Positions 32,296 to 44,619 of a stretch of DNA of 64,000 nt are shown here, one piece after another. The notes beneath the pieces are model-generated. The model saw nothing but the letters and a program-made list of their open reading frames with translations, was not told where the DNA came from and did not search any database. The first letter of the stretch is position 1, and each line of letters opens with the position of its first letter. The translations under genes and the position numbers were made by a program. The DNA comes from Colias croceus (Eukaryota > Arthropoda > Insecta > Lepidoptera > Pieridae): the NCBI RefSeq assembly GCF_905220415.1, contig NC_059542.1, positions 434,001 to 498,000 on the forward strand, in the 5' to 3' direction.

Positions 32296-32482
32296 CTAAC
32301 TGCGCTCCGCGGTTTCACCCGCGTGGCTTCGCTCCTGTTGGTCTTAGCGTGATAATATTATGTAGCCTTTCTCGATAAATGGACTATCTAACACCGAAAG
32401 AATTTTTCAAATCGGACCAGTAGTTCCCGAGATTAGCGCGTTCATACAAACAAACTCTTCAGATTTATAATATTAGTATAGA
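32296..32482 (-). mobile_element. Helitron-like element, family 1 copy
   Basis: Reverse orientation of the 61071 copy: CTAA (a CTRR end) next to CTCCGCGGTTTCACCCGCG, ending ATTAGTATAGA followed by T on the plus strand. Confidence 0.65.
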
Positions 32483-33252
32483 TTTACATATTATTGAACA
32501 CAACTTACGAGACGATCGTCACGTGATATCAAGAAGCGTGCTGAGGATGCGATCAAGTCGCTAGCTGATTATAATAAGAATCAATAACAAAATTACGTCC
32601 ACAGAAAATAAAACGGAGATCGTTCCACTAAACTAATTTCCGTTCCAAATGAAATTCCCTACCATTTGATAAACTAATATTTGACACTTGAAATATTCAA
32701 AGTTCCCTAACAAGTTGAAAATGTTCGACCTAATTCACTTTTGTCGAGAAAGAAAATTCATGATGAATTCTAAGTGGCGCCGAGATGTTTACTTCTGTCA
32801 CAACACGCGCCCATTCTAAACTTTGCAAGACTAAAGTAACATCATTTCGATCTTTGTAATGAGTTTAAACTTTATTTCGACCCTTTCGAAGGGTAACGCA
32901 TAATAAACAGCGTGTTTTGTTTTGTTACGTCCACGTGTCGTAATTAATTTATTTCGTTTATATTTTTTTTTAATTATGTGTATTTTAGACACATAATGTA
33001 ACTCGCTGCATTTTTTCTATCTAGGGTGAAACTTTGAGACGACTAGTCGCCTGTTATAAACTTGAATATATAACTATATAATTCTAAATTAATGGGGTGG
33101 GAAATCTTGAATAAGCAAAAGCTAATGAACAAAAATTAAAAAATACATAGGTAGGTATATAAAACACCATTTTTGACGCTCTAACTATATTTGTACCGTC
33201 CGATTCTTACTTCATTCGAAGACATGAATTTAATTTATATTATTATATTATA

Positions 33253-33447
33253 CTAGCTGTGATCTGCGGTTTTAACCGCAGTACTCCGCTCCTGTTAGTC
33301 TAAGCGTGATGATATTATATAGCCTGCCTTTCTCGATAAATTGGCTATCTATCACCGAAAGAATTTTTCAGATCGGGCCAGTAGTTCCCGAGATTAGCGC
33401 GTTCAAACAACCAAACAAACTTTTAACCTTTATAATATTAATATAGA
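33253..33447 (-). mobile_element. Helitron-like element, family 1 copy
   Basis: CTAGCTG...CTGCGGTTTTAACCGCAG at its plus-strand left end (hairpin with compensatory changes relative to other copies) and TTAATATAGA then T at the right end. Confidence 0.65.
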
Positions 33448-36400
33448 TTGATTTATATGACATGGAAATAAATCTGTATTGCCATGTCATATTTAAATTA
33501 ATTGCTGATACTACTCATATTATAAACGTAAAGTTGATATGTATGGAAGTTTGTTACTCTACACGCAATGATCTAATTGGACTGGTATTAAATTTGGTAC
33601 ATGAATAACTACCTAACTAACTACGGGCTACAGTTATTCAAAAAATAAACATTGTGCATTTTTCAAACCTCCACAAAAGGCACACCACCACAAGCCGCAA
33701 TCCTCAACCAAATATATTCTTAGAGGCATTGACAAAGTTAATTGGCAGACTGCGTCAAACTTATAACTTATCATTCCGTTCGCTCATTTGCGCCACGGCA
33801 ACCGCAGAACAAGCGCAGTAAATTTGGCGTCGTCTCGAAATGGAACAAGCTGTATTGACACCGAATGCAACTTGGCTAAATTAAAAAGGTGTTTTCTTTT
33901 AAGTGTATCTTTGTTGATAATGATTATAAGGGAGGGTGTTGGTGTTTTCCGTTGTAGAAACTAGGTTTAGTTTTTAAAGAATTAATCAGAAACGTTTTCG
34001 AAACATCATGAGAAGCTCTTTTTTAATGAAGGCAAAGAAAATTTCCGCACGAGTATCATAAAGTTACATAATAATTAAGATTTTTATTGTTCATATATAT
34101 TTAAATGTTAGCGCTGAAGTGCTGAGTAGATGCAATTCTCCTAAAATTGAATTAATTCTCCTAAAGCATTGAAAACTAAAAAAACATAAATAGAGTTATG
34201 AACTACGATCAAGTTATATCGCTTTTAAATAGCCAAGTAACATAAGTAACTTGATAGCCCGAAGCGTTAAGACCTTTTAGCGTCGAAAAGTTGAAGCTCC
34301 GGAACTGTAGATCAAATAGTAAATAGACTCGTTCAAAATGAATTAGCCGTTTTTGCTATATTTTATTCGCTGTGTTTATTTGTACTGAAAAGACGTACTG
34401 TGTAAGCAATGGTTCTCGCAATACAATAGCAGTATTTATTTAATAGTCTACAATATACAATTTGTTCACAAGAAAATGTTTAGATCGAGCGTTTTTTATT
34501 AAAATTTTAGACAGAAATTGTAAACAAAATTCACTCTAGTTGAATAATTTAAAGACAATTAAACAATCGTGAAAACAAAACGCTTTTCTGAGTCATTTTA
34601 ATTACAATAGTAACAGTAAAGGATTAAAGCAACCATAAGAAATACGAAGCTGTATTACCTGAACAATGCTCAGAATATTTATTAAAACTGTTTTCCAGAA
34701 TAATAATCTGATTAGATCTATAAACATACAAGTGCTTGCCTCCGAAACTATTCCAATTACATTATAATCTTAACACGACAAAGGATGAAATTATCAGCAA
34801 CAGTATATTGTTCACACTACTAATAACTATAGTAAAACCAAACGAGTTTAAGCCTTATTTTGTAAACATAGAGTTTACTTTCCAACGGATGGTATATAGA
34901 ATTTTAGATAAGGTAAGAAGCGAAGCATGTCTACACTTGTAAAATTTCACGCACGGTTTCTCAAGGTATATCGGGTATGGCATATGATGTGGGTTGTCTT
35001 GTTACAGAATGAAATTCCCTTTTTAGATGTTTTATGATGATGTGGGGTAAGTTAAGCGTGTAAAGAGAAAACGATGTGAACTGTAAATCGCCTTTTTTGG
35101 TTACTGTTGTAACACATGGTATGGTAAACATTATGAGAATAACTTTTATGGTGTGAAATAGAGTTAACTGTTTTCTTTACGTATTTTCAGTTTCATGATT
35201 ACTATATTCCTGGACACCATGGAAGAAGGCGCTGACTGCTGACTTACAGATTATTACCTAGTGTGGGATGCAGAGACTTCATTGCTACAAAATGTAAATA
35301 AAAATTAAATATTTTTTTTTTAATTTAATATAATATTTTTAGCACATACATTAAATATACATCGTACACACAAAAAAAATACGTACAAGTTTCACAGGTT
35401 AAAAGTGACAAAAAAAATTGTGGCCGAAATTCAAATTTGAATTTTCAATTGTACAATTCAAATCACTTGGCTTATGGCTTGCGTGGACAATGAATGATGA
35501 ATTAAACCCTTGTGGGTTTAATTGATTGTCATTGGCAACTCAATAATGATGATGATGAATAATTGAATATCAGTGATGAGGGATAAACGAGCAGATGGGC
35601 AACTTGATTTTATGTGTGTAAGCAATGTGGTATGGTGTTAGGCTGGGGTGATTTTATAAAAAAATGAGAAAAGAAGGTCTCTGGCCCTATCAATCTTCTT
35701 ACACTTAAATCGTATAACAGATGTTAAATTTTAAGTATCTTTTAAAACAAGCTCGTGTTGAAATAAAAAATAAATAGAAAGTAGGAAACAAATGCTTTTT
35801 TCATAAAATTTACCAGCATTCTGAGAAAGTATGTAAAAATAGGATGTAGAAATTAAGGAAATATTTAAAAAAAATTACCAGTCTTTTCTGTTCGAACGTA
35901 ATCTCTTAAAATCCTAGTAAGTATGACCTTTTAACTGCAAAAAAAAAACCTTTTAATAAAATCTGTTAACCTTATCGTTGTCATTCGAAATTATAAAATT
36001 AAAATCTTAACCATGAATTTTATTCGTATACGGACTATGTATACTAAAATTACCCAATTAATAATTAATACCGCTTTCAAATTAGTCGCTCAAACCTTTG
36101 AGTTTTTACTATGAAGCGTATTTTACAAGATTTACTTATGAAAGTAATTTTATGTTGAGTTTAAGTTGAATTTTTACAACCTTATTTAAATAGCCTTGTC
36201 ATTATTTGTTAACATTTTTATTAAAAATGTGTATTTTTTTAATCTTGCTTTCAATGCTTACCTCTATTATAATATTTAACATGTTATTTTCTATTTTAAG
36301 TTTCTTTATACACACGATACATAAAGAAAAATAACAGTACATCTGATAATAGTACTATTATTATTACTTTTGTACAAAAGAACACTTATTTTACAAAAGT

Positions 36401-37014
36401 ACGCTTACGAGAATTCTCTTCCAAACAAAGAAAGTTAAAGGCAAGTTGTAAAGGATAAGTGTAAGTGGCAAAAGTTAATGATCTAAGGGCAAAAGTGATG
36501 AGGAAACATTAGATCTCTGTGATAAATATAAATTTGTATTTAATTGAACCGAAATTTCATTATATTGACAAATATGTAATGTAGACCGTGCGATACATTT
36601 TAATTTTAACAAAAAGATATAAAAAGAGCATGTGTGCCGACCAAACGTATCAGAAGTGAAACTTCTTTGGCAAGATTCAAAGGTACCAAAATCGTCGCCT
36701 TACTCCGTGACGTGACGGTATCGCCATGACCCGATTTTTAAATATTACTCTTAATGCTCCTAAAGAGGATTCACTAAAATAATACACAAAAATAGATATT
36801 TACCTGTTCCTATGTTCCACTAGTAAAGCTCTATAGGCTCTAACGCCGACCACACACTCGTAGATCCTTTGTCGAATTGTCAAGGCATTTGTATGGGTTA
36901 CCCTGCTTCCTCTTTTTGCTGAATGGACAACACGTGTATGTGGTGTGCTATGGATTACTTCCTTCTATAGACGGAGTGGGATGCAGAATTTACAAATATT
37001 AAGTAAAAATTATA

Positions 37015-37149
37015 CTAGAGCCTTGCTTCGCTTTCCAAGTGGGATTTCGGTCCCCGCGCTCAAGGCCCGCGATAGAAGCTATGCAATAGCTTAAAAACAA
37101 AACTCATTAAAATTCGTCCGGTAGTTAATGACTTTCGTTATAGTATAGA
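37015..37149 (-). mobile_element. Helitron-like fragment
   Basis: Bounded by A|CTAG at the left and TATAGA|T at the right, the same boundary pattern as the other copies. The interior shares the TCCCCGCGCT..GGCCCGCGATAGAAGCT block with 19808-19975. Confidence 0.45.
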
Positions 37150-38734
37150 TGAAAAATTATACCCTTATTATTATTATAATTCATCAGAAACTAATATATT
37201 TACTTAAACCATCCAACATAAAACGTAGAACACGTCATAATCTCAGACAACTTAATATAGTAGAATAAATTTAAATGCCAACTCTACGGCACAAGTAGTA
37301 AATAAAAGTAAGCATTTATAACATCACACTTAACTGGGAGCGATTACAGTCTAAGTGTAATTAAGTGGAGACAGCACAATACAGTCGACTCCTGATTCAC
37401 AGATATTCGCAGAATCCATTTCCCGCAACCAAGCTTTTAAACTTATTTACATAGCACGACGTTTTGTCGTATCAGCTCTACGATGCTACGCTGTAGATGA
37501 AGTCGGCTACGACGTAGCAGTTCTTACGATGCGATGGAGTTAAATGACTTCTTATATACATAGTATTTTTAAACCTAATGTAAAAGTATTAGTTGTTTAT
37601 AGGATCAATAATGTTTGTAGAACGATAATGTAACTGTTTCGCTTATACTCTTAATTATTTATATTTACAAGAATAATAACTTGCGCTAGTTTACGTATTA
37701 CAAACAAATTGATAAGAGAAAAAATATAAAAGCATTTCTTGAATTACCAGAGAAGTATTAATGTAAATACTATCAGTTAATATAACAAATGTTTTTATAA
37801 CAGAATATCATAATAATACCACTAATAAACAAAGCTTACACAACAGATTTTGATATTTTATTTTAAAATATAAAATTAAGTGATGTAAAAGGAAGGTTTG
37901 GTATATAATTTATTAGGTTTTACACAAGCAAGCAAGCAAGAACGAAGCCGCGGTCTGAAAGCTAGTATTTCATAAATTTCATTTAATATCCATTAAACAG
38001 ACTTAAATAATTCATACATAATACTTATAAAATCACTAACATAGCGCATAAAATAAATATCGTATCGTACATCATAAATGTTTTATAGCGCTAGCGATAG
38101 TTAATGGTCGCTTGAGAGCAGTTAAGTTTAGCTGTTAATTTAACATTGATTTGTTGTCAGCCATCCGCCACTGTTTATGACGCTATAAAAGTTATGCTCA
38201 CCATGAATTAGTACTGGATTATTATTAGATCATGGAACTGATAATATTACTGTATAACGTAATTTAGTTTATCCTTGCATGTATGGAATTTAATAGACTG
38301 GATATCTTTATATATTAATTGATCTTCAACACGCTAAAACTTAAAAATCTTACAGGGTAAGAGGTTAGATTGACCTATCGTCATGCCATTTATAGAGATC
38401 GATAAAATTAGGTAGTTCAATTGGTAACTAAATATATAAATGAGCCAAAAATAGGATGTAAATGAACACAGAAATAGGCTCTTTGTCTCACAAACCAGCG
38501 TGCGAGGCGGTAATAAATATAACTCTAGACACAAATAGCTTGAAAACGAAAGCCTTCATTAAGTTAATTGTTAACGAATTGTTAACCGACCGACATTTTG
38601 AATAATTATTATATCAGTAACTAGCTCTCAACTTCGTCCGCGATAACAAAGATAAATAGTCAAATTATGTAATAAAAGTACATTATTTTCATTGCTGAAT
38701 ATTATCTTATTCATTAGTACAAATTTCTGTCAAA

Positions 38735-38739
38735 CCAGG
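38735..38739. repeat. Target-site duplication of BEL/Pao, left
   Basis: CCAGG directly before the 5' LTR and again at 44615-44619; 5 bp is usual for BEL/Pao. Confidence 0.9.
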
Positions 38740-38895
38740 TGTACGCGCCGCCGCTAGTATGTAGTTTTAGAAATTAGTAACCATATTACTTGTTCAGTGA
38801 TCTGTGTTAGTAACGAAATAAACGTTATCAAGATTAGACGTGCGTTTTACTTAATCAAGTTTTACCAAGCAAAAGTGAACCTTATTGCCTCAACA
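38740..38895 (+). repeat. 5' LTR
   Basis: 156 bp, TGTACGCGCC...CCTCAACA. Contains GAAATAAACG, a possible polyadenylation signal. Matches 44459-44614. Confidence 0.93.
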
Positions 38896-38897
38896 TA

Positions 38898-38913
38898 TGG
38901 TCCATCGCCGGAT
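38898..38913 (+). other. Candidate primer-binding site
   Basis: TGGTCCATCGCCGG begins 2 nt after the LTR; TGG is the expected complement of a tRNA CCA end. The priming tRNA was not identified with certainty. Confidence 0.4.
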
Positions 38914-39053
38914 AGTATCAATGAGCGTTAATGCTAATTACATCGACGAACCGGTTTCTACGGAAGGATTCTATTGAGTGACAAGTTACAGATTATTGTT
39001 ATTTACTTTACACGTTTATTCGTTACTCGTACAATATTGATAAAAGACTAAAC

Positions 39054-42000
39054 ATGAGTGGTGTCGAGCAGTTACTGGCCTTATTGGAGGATACGGCTTT
39101 ATTGTTACAAAAGGCGCAAACTAATTTAAAAAAGTGTCCAAAACAACGACTGACGAAGGGGTACGTGGAAGCCCGCTTACAAAGTATTGAGGAGTATTGG
39201 AACACTTTTAAAGAGGCTCACAATAGTTTGGTGAGAACAGTGCCTAAAGAAAAGAAATCTGAAATATCGTATTTTGTGAACGAAGATTTTTTTGTATTTG
39301 AAGATCTTTATTTATGCATCAAGGCCGATCTAAAAGATCTTTTAATAAACGCTAATAAGAGTCCTGCCTATGGAACAAGTTTGGAAGTAGCAAATAACGC
39401 AAACGAGCAGTTAAAGCTGCCTAAAATCTTGCTACCGACGTTTTCGGGGTCATATGAAGATTGGCCCTCGTACAGAGACATGTTTCAGTCATTGGTGCAT
39501 AATAACTCCGCGCTTGGGGATGTACAAAAATTATATTACTTAAAGAGTAGCTTAACTGGTGAAGCTGAAAATATATTAAAACATGTTCAGATAACACAAG
39601 CGAATTATGAGCAATCCTGGAATTTATTAAATAAACGATTTGGAAATAAAAAAATGATGGTTAATTCAATATTAAAAAGATTATTTAATCAAAAGAAAAT
39701 GAGCTCACAAAATTATAAATTAATAAAGAACTTACTGGACACTACCACAGAGTGCCTTAATAGTTTAAAAAACATAAACATAATCACAGACTCTTGGGAT
39801 CCTTTAATTATATTTCTGGTTGTACAGAAATTGGACCCAGAGTCACATAAGGATTGGGAAGAGTATGTCCAGAATGATACCGACAAATTACCAAGTTGGG
39901 AACAATTACAACAGTTTTTGCAATTAAAATTTCGTACTTTGGAGTTATTATCGCCATCGACATCTAAAGAAAGGTCATTCCATATAGCGACGCCCGCAGT
40001 GCAATTTAAACCCTGTCCAAAATGTCAACTAGAACATGCTTTATGCCACTGTAAAGAATTTATATCACTTACACCACAACAAAAGAATGAGTTTGTTCGT
40101 TCCAATAATATTTGCTTTAATTGTTTATGCAGTGGGCATGTGGTGAGCAAATGTCGTTTGCGGGTTTCTTGTAAGGTATGTCAACGGCGTCATCATTCTT
40201 TGTTGCATCAGTCAATGGCCGTGGTCAAACCCAGCAACATAGAATCGCACTTTAATCAGGTGGAGGATGAGATAGACGAAGAACAGCAGGAGCAACACTT
40301 GGAGGAACAGGTTAACACTATCTCTTCTTTCGTAGCAACCAAACAAGGTTCTGCTCTGCTAGCTACCGCTCTTGTCCCTGTTACAGATGGCGCCGGCAGA
40401 ATAACTGTACTCCGCACGCTAATAGACCAAGGCTCACAAGCGAACTTTATAAGCGAACGAGCTGCTCAACTGCTTAAAGTTAAACGTAAACCATTGGCTA
40501 TAGATGTAAGTATTACGGGAATAGGATCTACACAAACTAAGGTAAAACACACGGTGGGATTAGAGCTTTTATCAAGATATGACGACAAGTTCCAACTGTT
40601 CATTGATGCATATGTCATTTCTACTACTCGTTTAACAAATGTGTTACCATCCAAACATTTGATAGACAGTGAAAATTCATGGTCACATCTTCAAGGTCTT
40701 GTATTAGCCGATCCCACATACAATATACCTGGACGGATTGATATGCTGCTGGGCGTAACCACATATGCACAAATAATCAAAGAACCTTTGATCAAGGGTC
40801 CTCCTGGTTCACCATGCGCACAAGAAACAAGCTTGGGATGGATATTATTCGGTTCCGTGTTAGACAATACGGAAATGAAATCTAATAATGAAATGCTAGT
40901 TATGCACCATCGTATAGATGTGGATGAAATGTTGCAAAGGTTGTGGGAGCTGGATCCTGAAACAAACAAAAAATTAAGCATAGAAGAAGAAACATGTGAA
41001 CGAACATATAAAGATACATATACAAGGACAGCGGAAGGAAGATATGTTGTAAAATTACCTGTAAAACACGAACCCCCACGAGCAACACAAGGTGATACCC
41101 GTGATATTTCAATTTTCAGATTTAAGCAATTAGAATCCAAATTTGTCAAATCCCCGGATTTAAAGAGAGAGTATATAAATGTGATTAATGAATATTTAAA
41201 GTTAAACCACATGGAGGAAGTTCCCGAAAGCGAAATTAATAACCCATCTATTTACTTACCGCATCATGCAGTTATTAGAGAAGCAAGTGATACAACAAAA
41301 GTTAGAGTAGTTTTCAACGCGTCTGCAACAGGTAAAAATAATATATCGCTCAATGACGACTTACTTGTTGGTCCACTGCTACAAGAAGATATGAGATCCT
41401 TGATTATGAGATGGCGACTTCGGAAAATTGCCTTTGTCGCAGACATAGAAAAAATGTATAGGCAAATATTAATAAAAACAGAGGACGCTGACTATCAAAG
41501 AATTGTATGGAGGAATAGCATTGATGAGCCTATAAAGGATTATCGTTTATTGACAGTTACTTTCGGCACAGCATCGGCACCTTATCTTGCTGTAAAAACT
41601 CTTCACCAAATTGCTAACGATGAAGGAGAAGGCTATCCTGCGGCTGTTAATGTAATAAAAAATGATTTTTTTATGGACGATTTACTATCCGGTCAGGATT
41701 CGGTAGAAGATGCTACAAAAATAGCGAAACAAATTTCAAATATACTTAGTAGAGGAGGAATGAAATTACAGAAATGGTCATCAAATAATAAGGATTTTTT
41801 GAAAAACTTTTCTTCCGATGAACTAAGCTCTCGCCTGAGTATAGATTTTAAGTTTGAAGGAACAGTAAAGACGTTAGGGCTATCATGGAATGTGGTCGAT
41901 GATACTTTACATTATTATGCTGACTTACCTGCGTCACCGGCAAACATAACCAAAAGAACCATACTCTCGGAGATTCAACGCTTGTTTGATCCTCTCGGTT

Positions 42001-44210
42001 GGTTAACTCCTGTACTTCTGCCTGCAAAAATAATAATTCAAAAATTGTGGTTGATGAGAATTTCTTGGGATGAAGAAGTTGTACCTGAAATAAAAGAAGA
42101 TTGGTTAAAGATTAAAGAAAGTTTAAGAAATATAAAAGATATAAAAATAAATAGATGGTTATACAGTCATACTAAAAATATGTCTGATGTTACAGTGCAT
42201 GGCTTTTGTGATGCATCTTCAAAGGCATATGGCGCAGTAGCTTACCTGAGAGTCAAAGTAGAAAATAATACATATGTTACAGGCATTATAGCTGCGAAGA
42301 GTCGCGTTGCACCTGTTAAACCTGTATCCCTGCCTCGTTTAGAATTATGTGGCGCAGTTTTACTTGCCAAATTATTAAAACAAATAAGTGACGCTACACA
42401 CATACCAACCGATCGGATATATGGTTGGACAGATTCAACCGTAGTTTTGTCCTGGCTTCAAGGAGATCTTTCTCGATGGCAAACCTTTGTACGGAATCGG
42501 GTTGCAACTATATTAGAAACTATAGGAAATAAATGGTACCACGTACTTTCTGTAGAAAATCCTGCCGATGTTGCTTCACGTGGAATGTTATTACCTGAAC
42601 TTAAAAATTGTAAATTATGGTGGGAAGGTCCAAAATGGCTACGAGATGAGCATCTTTCTTTGAAAAATTCCGTTTATAACACTAACCTAGAAAAAAGGAA
42701 AAATATTATAGCAAATACAAAAATAGTAGATGAGGCACATTGGTCAAATAAATTTAAAAATTTTAATAACTTATATGAATTACTGAGAGCAATAGTCTAT
42801 TGCACACGGTTTCTGAATGTAAGGAAAATTAAAGAAGTTAATGAGCTACATGACAGTTTAAACAAATGTGTAAGATTAGACCAAAGGGAATCTTTTTCAG
42901 TAGAAATAGAAGATTTAAAACAAAGGAAAGAAATAAAACGCAACAGTTGTATTAAAAATCTTAATCCTTACCTGGACGCTGAAAATATTCTCAGGGTGGG
43001 CGGCAGACTCAGGCATGCCCATCTTGTAGAAATCGAGAAACATCCCATGATTTTAAGCAATAAGAGCTGTTTAACTACTTTAATAATAGCTGATGCACAC
43101 AAAAAGACGCTACACGGTGGTACACAATTGACTATAAATTATATAAGAAGCCGTTTTTGGATTATTAAAATTAAATCACTTGTTTCATCATATATCAATA
43201 AGTGCTTTATATGTGCGAGACTTAAAGCAAAACCCAGATTACAAATTATGGGAGACTTACCTGAGATGAGGGTGACTCCGTCACGGCCATTTTTACACTC
43301 CGGCGTAGATTTTGCTGGTCCACTGCAAATTTTAACTTCAAGGGGTAGAGGGTCCAAAACCAATAAGGCATACATTTGCATATTTGTATGTATGTCTACC
43401 AAAGCAGTTCATTTGGAATTAGTTGGGGATTTAAGCACTGATTCTTTCTTAGGCGCGTTAAAACGTTTTGTAGCTCGAAGGGGAAGATGTAGCCACATTT
43501 GGAGCGATCAAGGCACTAATTTTGTAGGTGCCAACAAGGAATTGTTGGAGCTGTTCCAACAGGCTAATTTACAAATACCAGGCCATCTACCAGCTACTTT
43601 AGCAGAAGATGGCATACAATGGCACTTCAATCCACCTTACAGTCCAAATTTTGGAGGCTTATGGGAAGCGGGGGTGAAATCCATCAAATATCACTTGCGA
43701 AGAATTTTAGATAAGCATCTAACTTTCGAAGAGATGACAACATTACTGTGCCAGATAGAAGCATGCTTAAATTCCAGACCGTTGTGTCCAATCGACAATA
43801 CAGATACCGATAATTTGAATATTCTTACACCTGGTCACTTTCTCATTGGTGAAGCCCCATTCAATATACCAGAACCAGACTTGAGAGACCTTAACAGACT
43901 TTCACGATGGCAGTATGCACAAAGGTTACTACAAGACTTTTGGAAGAGATGGCAAACAGAATATTTGTCACGTCTACAGCAACGACCCAAATGGCTAAAA
44001 CGACAAGATGAATTCAAAGTGGGAGATGTGGTCCTGGTCGTGGAAGAACATTTACCTCCTGGTAAATGGGCTTTAGGTCGTATCCTAGAAAAACATTCGG
44101 GAGCAGACGGGATATGTCGTGTGTATTCTTTAAAATGCCGCGGAAAATTGATGAAGCGATCAATTTCCAAATTATGCCCATTACCTATAAATAATGACTT
44201 GGATTTTTGA
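39054..44210 (+). CDS. BEL/Pao Gag-Pol polyprotein
   Basis: A 1718-residue single frame. Order of domains: Gag with the DUF1759-like core (about 120-240, around DWPSYRDMFQSL); two zinc-binding Cys/His clusters (about 320-335 and 353-385); an aspartic protease of DUF1758 type with LIDQGSQANF (about 456); reverse transcriptase with VADIEKMYRQI (about 796) and MDD catalytic motif (about 874); RNase H with FCDASSKAYGA (about 1052) and DSTVVLSW (about 1126); integrase with an HHCC zinc region (from about 1350) and a DDE core, D about 1421, D about 1485, E about 1538; then a C-terminal chromatin/DNA-binding-like region. This order (PR-RT-RH-IN) and the DUF families are those of BEL/Pao. No stop or frameshift is visible and the key residues are in place, so the element may be autonomous. 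It is a mobile-element gene, not a host gene. Confidence 0.95.
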   Translation: MSGVEQLLALLEDTALLLQKAQTNLKKCPKQRLTKGYVEARLQSIEEYWNTFKEAHNSLVRTVPKEKKSEISYFVNEDFFVFEDLYLCIKADLKDLLINANKSPAYGTSLEVANNANEQLKLPKILLPTFSGSYEDWPSYRDMFQSLVHNNSALGDVQKLYYLKSSLTGEAENILKHVQITQANYEQSWNLLNKRFGNKKMMVNSILKRLFNQKKMSSQNYKLIKNLLDTTTECLNSLKNINIITDSWDPLIIFLVVQKLDPESHKDWEEYVQNDTDKLPSWEQLQQFLQLKFRTLELLSPSTSKERSFHIATPAVQFKPCPKCQLEHALCHCKEFISLTPQQKNEFVRSNNICFNCLCSGHVVSKCRLRVSCKVCQRRHHSLLHQSMAVVKPSNIESHFNQVEDEIDEEQQEQHLEEQVNTISSFVATKQGSALLATALVPVTDGAGRITVLRTLIDQGSQANFISERAAQLLKVKRKPLAIDVSITGIGSTQTKVKHTVGLELLSRYDDKFQLFIDAYVISTTRLTNVLPSKHLIDSENSWSHLQGLVLADPTYNIPGRIDMLLGVTTYAQIIKEPLIKGPPGSPCAQETSLGWILFGSVLDNTEMKSNNEMLVMHHRIDVDEMLQRLWELDPETNKKLSIEEETCERTYKDTYTRTAEGRYVVKLPVKHEPPRATQGDTRDISIFRFKQLESKFVKSPDLKREYINVINEYLKLNHMEEVPESEINNPSIYLPHHAVIREASDTTKVRVVFNASATGKNNISLNDDLLVGPLLQEDMRSLIMRWRLRKIAFVADIEKMYRQILIKTEDADYQRIVWRNSIDEPIKDYRLLTVTFGTASAPYLAVKTLHQIANDEGEGYPAAVNVIKNDFFMDDLLSGQDSVEDATKIAKQISNILSRGGMKLQKWSSNNKDFLKNFSSDELSSRLSIDFKFEGTVKTLGLSWNVVDDTLHYYADLPASPANITKRTILSEIQRLFDPLGWLTPVLLPAKIIIQKLWLMRISWDEEVVPEIKEDWLKIKESLRNIKDIKINRWLYSHTKNMSDVTVHGFCDASSKAYGAVAYLRVKVENNTYVTGIIAAKSRVAPVKPVSLPRLELCGAVLLAKLLKQISDATHIPTDRIYGWTDSTVVLSWLQGDLSRWQTFVRNRVATILETIGNKWYHVLSVENPADVASRGMLLPELKNCKLWWEGPKWLRDEHLSLKNSVYNTNLEKRKNIIANTKIVDEAHWSNKFKNFNNLYELLRAIVYCTRFLNVRKIKEVNELHDSLNKCVRLDQRESFSVEIEDLKQRKEIKRNSCIKNLNPYLDAENILRVGGRLRHAHLVEIEKHPMILSNKSCLTTLIIADAHKKTLHGGTQLTINYIRSRFWIIKIKSLVSSYINKCFICARLKAKPRLQIMGDLPEMRVTPSRPFLHSGVDFAGPLQILTSRGRGSKTNKAYICIFVCMSTKAVHLELVGDLSTDSFLGALKRFVARRGRCSHIWSDQGTNFVGANKELLELFQQANLQIPGHLPATLAEDGIQWHFNPPYSPNFGGLWEAGVKSIKYHLRRILDKHLTFEEMTTLLCQIEACLNSRPLCPIDNTDTDNLNILTPGHFLIGEAPFNIPEPDLRDLNRLSRWQYAQRLLQDFWKRWQTEYLSRLQQRPKWLKRQDEFKVGDVVLVVEEHLPPGKWALGRILEKHSGADGICRVYSLKCRGKLMKRSISKLCPLPINNDLDF

Positions 44211-44439
44211 ATATTAGTTGCCTATTTAAATTATAAAAAAAAATGTTATTACATAATTAATCTAAATGTACAATGTTTAGATAATAACAGATACTGATTG
44301 TTGATTTATATAACTTAATTTAAAAATCATTTTGTTTTTGTTTATTTGAAGAATGCATGTTTAAGTTTAGATTCGATGGTATGTAATGCAAAACGTTAAG
44401 CAAAAATGTTAGCCAATTAAGATAAAACCTAGTTACCTA

Positions 44440-44458
44440 TAGGTTTTGGTGGGCGGTA
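44440..44458 (+). other. Candidate polypurine tract
   Basis: The G-rich run GGTTTTGGTGGGCGGTA lies directly before the 3' LTR, where plus-strand priming takes place. It is interrupted by pyrimidines, so only tentative. Confidence 0.35.
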
Positions 44459-44614
44459 TGTACGCGCCGCCGCTAGTATGTAGTTTTAGAAATTAGTAAC
44501 CATATTACTTGTTCAGTGATCTGTGTTAGTAACGAAATAAACGTTATCAAGATTAGACGTGCGTTTTACTTAATCAAGTTTTACCAAGCAAAAGTGAACC
44601 TTATTGCCTCAACA
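44459..44614 (+). repeat. 3' LTR
   Basis: 156 bp with the same TG...CA ends and the same sequence as 38740-38895. Confidence 0.93.
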
Positions 44615-44619
44615 CCAGG
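44615..44619. repeat. Target-site duplication of BEL/Pao, right
   Basis: CCAGG, the partner of 38735-38739. Confidence 0.9.

Larger units (their letters stand above)
30901..38734. other. Long intergenic stretch with scattered repeats
   Basis: Besides the Helitron-like copies at 32296, 33253 and 37015 and a small hairpin at 33456-33492 (ATATGACATGG and complement), I see only short chance ORFs and AT-rich sequence. Confidence 0.5.
38740..44614 (+). mobile_element. Complete BEL/Pao LTR retrotransposon
   Basis: Two 156-bp LTRs with TG...CA ends, a 5-bp CCAGG duplication, a primer-binding site candidate 2 nt after the 5' LTR, one uninterrupted Gag-Pol frame and a purine-rich tract before the 3' LTR. 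The LTRs read as identical base for base by eye, so insertion is recent. It has no envelope-like ORF. It appears to sit inside older repeat debris, since a CTAGCTCTCAACTTCGTCCGCG tail lies upstream and a CGTCGCCCGTGGTACATA block downstream. Confidence 0.93.

Noticed and set aside
40691..41212. 173-codon minus-strand ORF and other antisense ORFs in the BEL/Pao element
   Set aside because: Antisense shadows of a Gag-Pol frame with full domain content.
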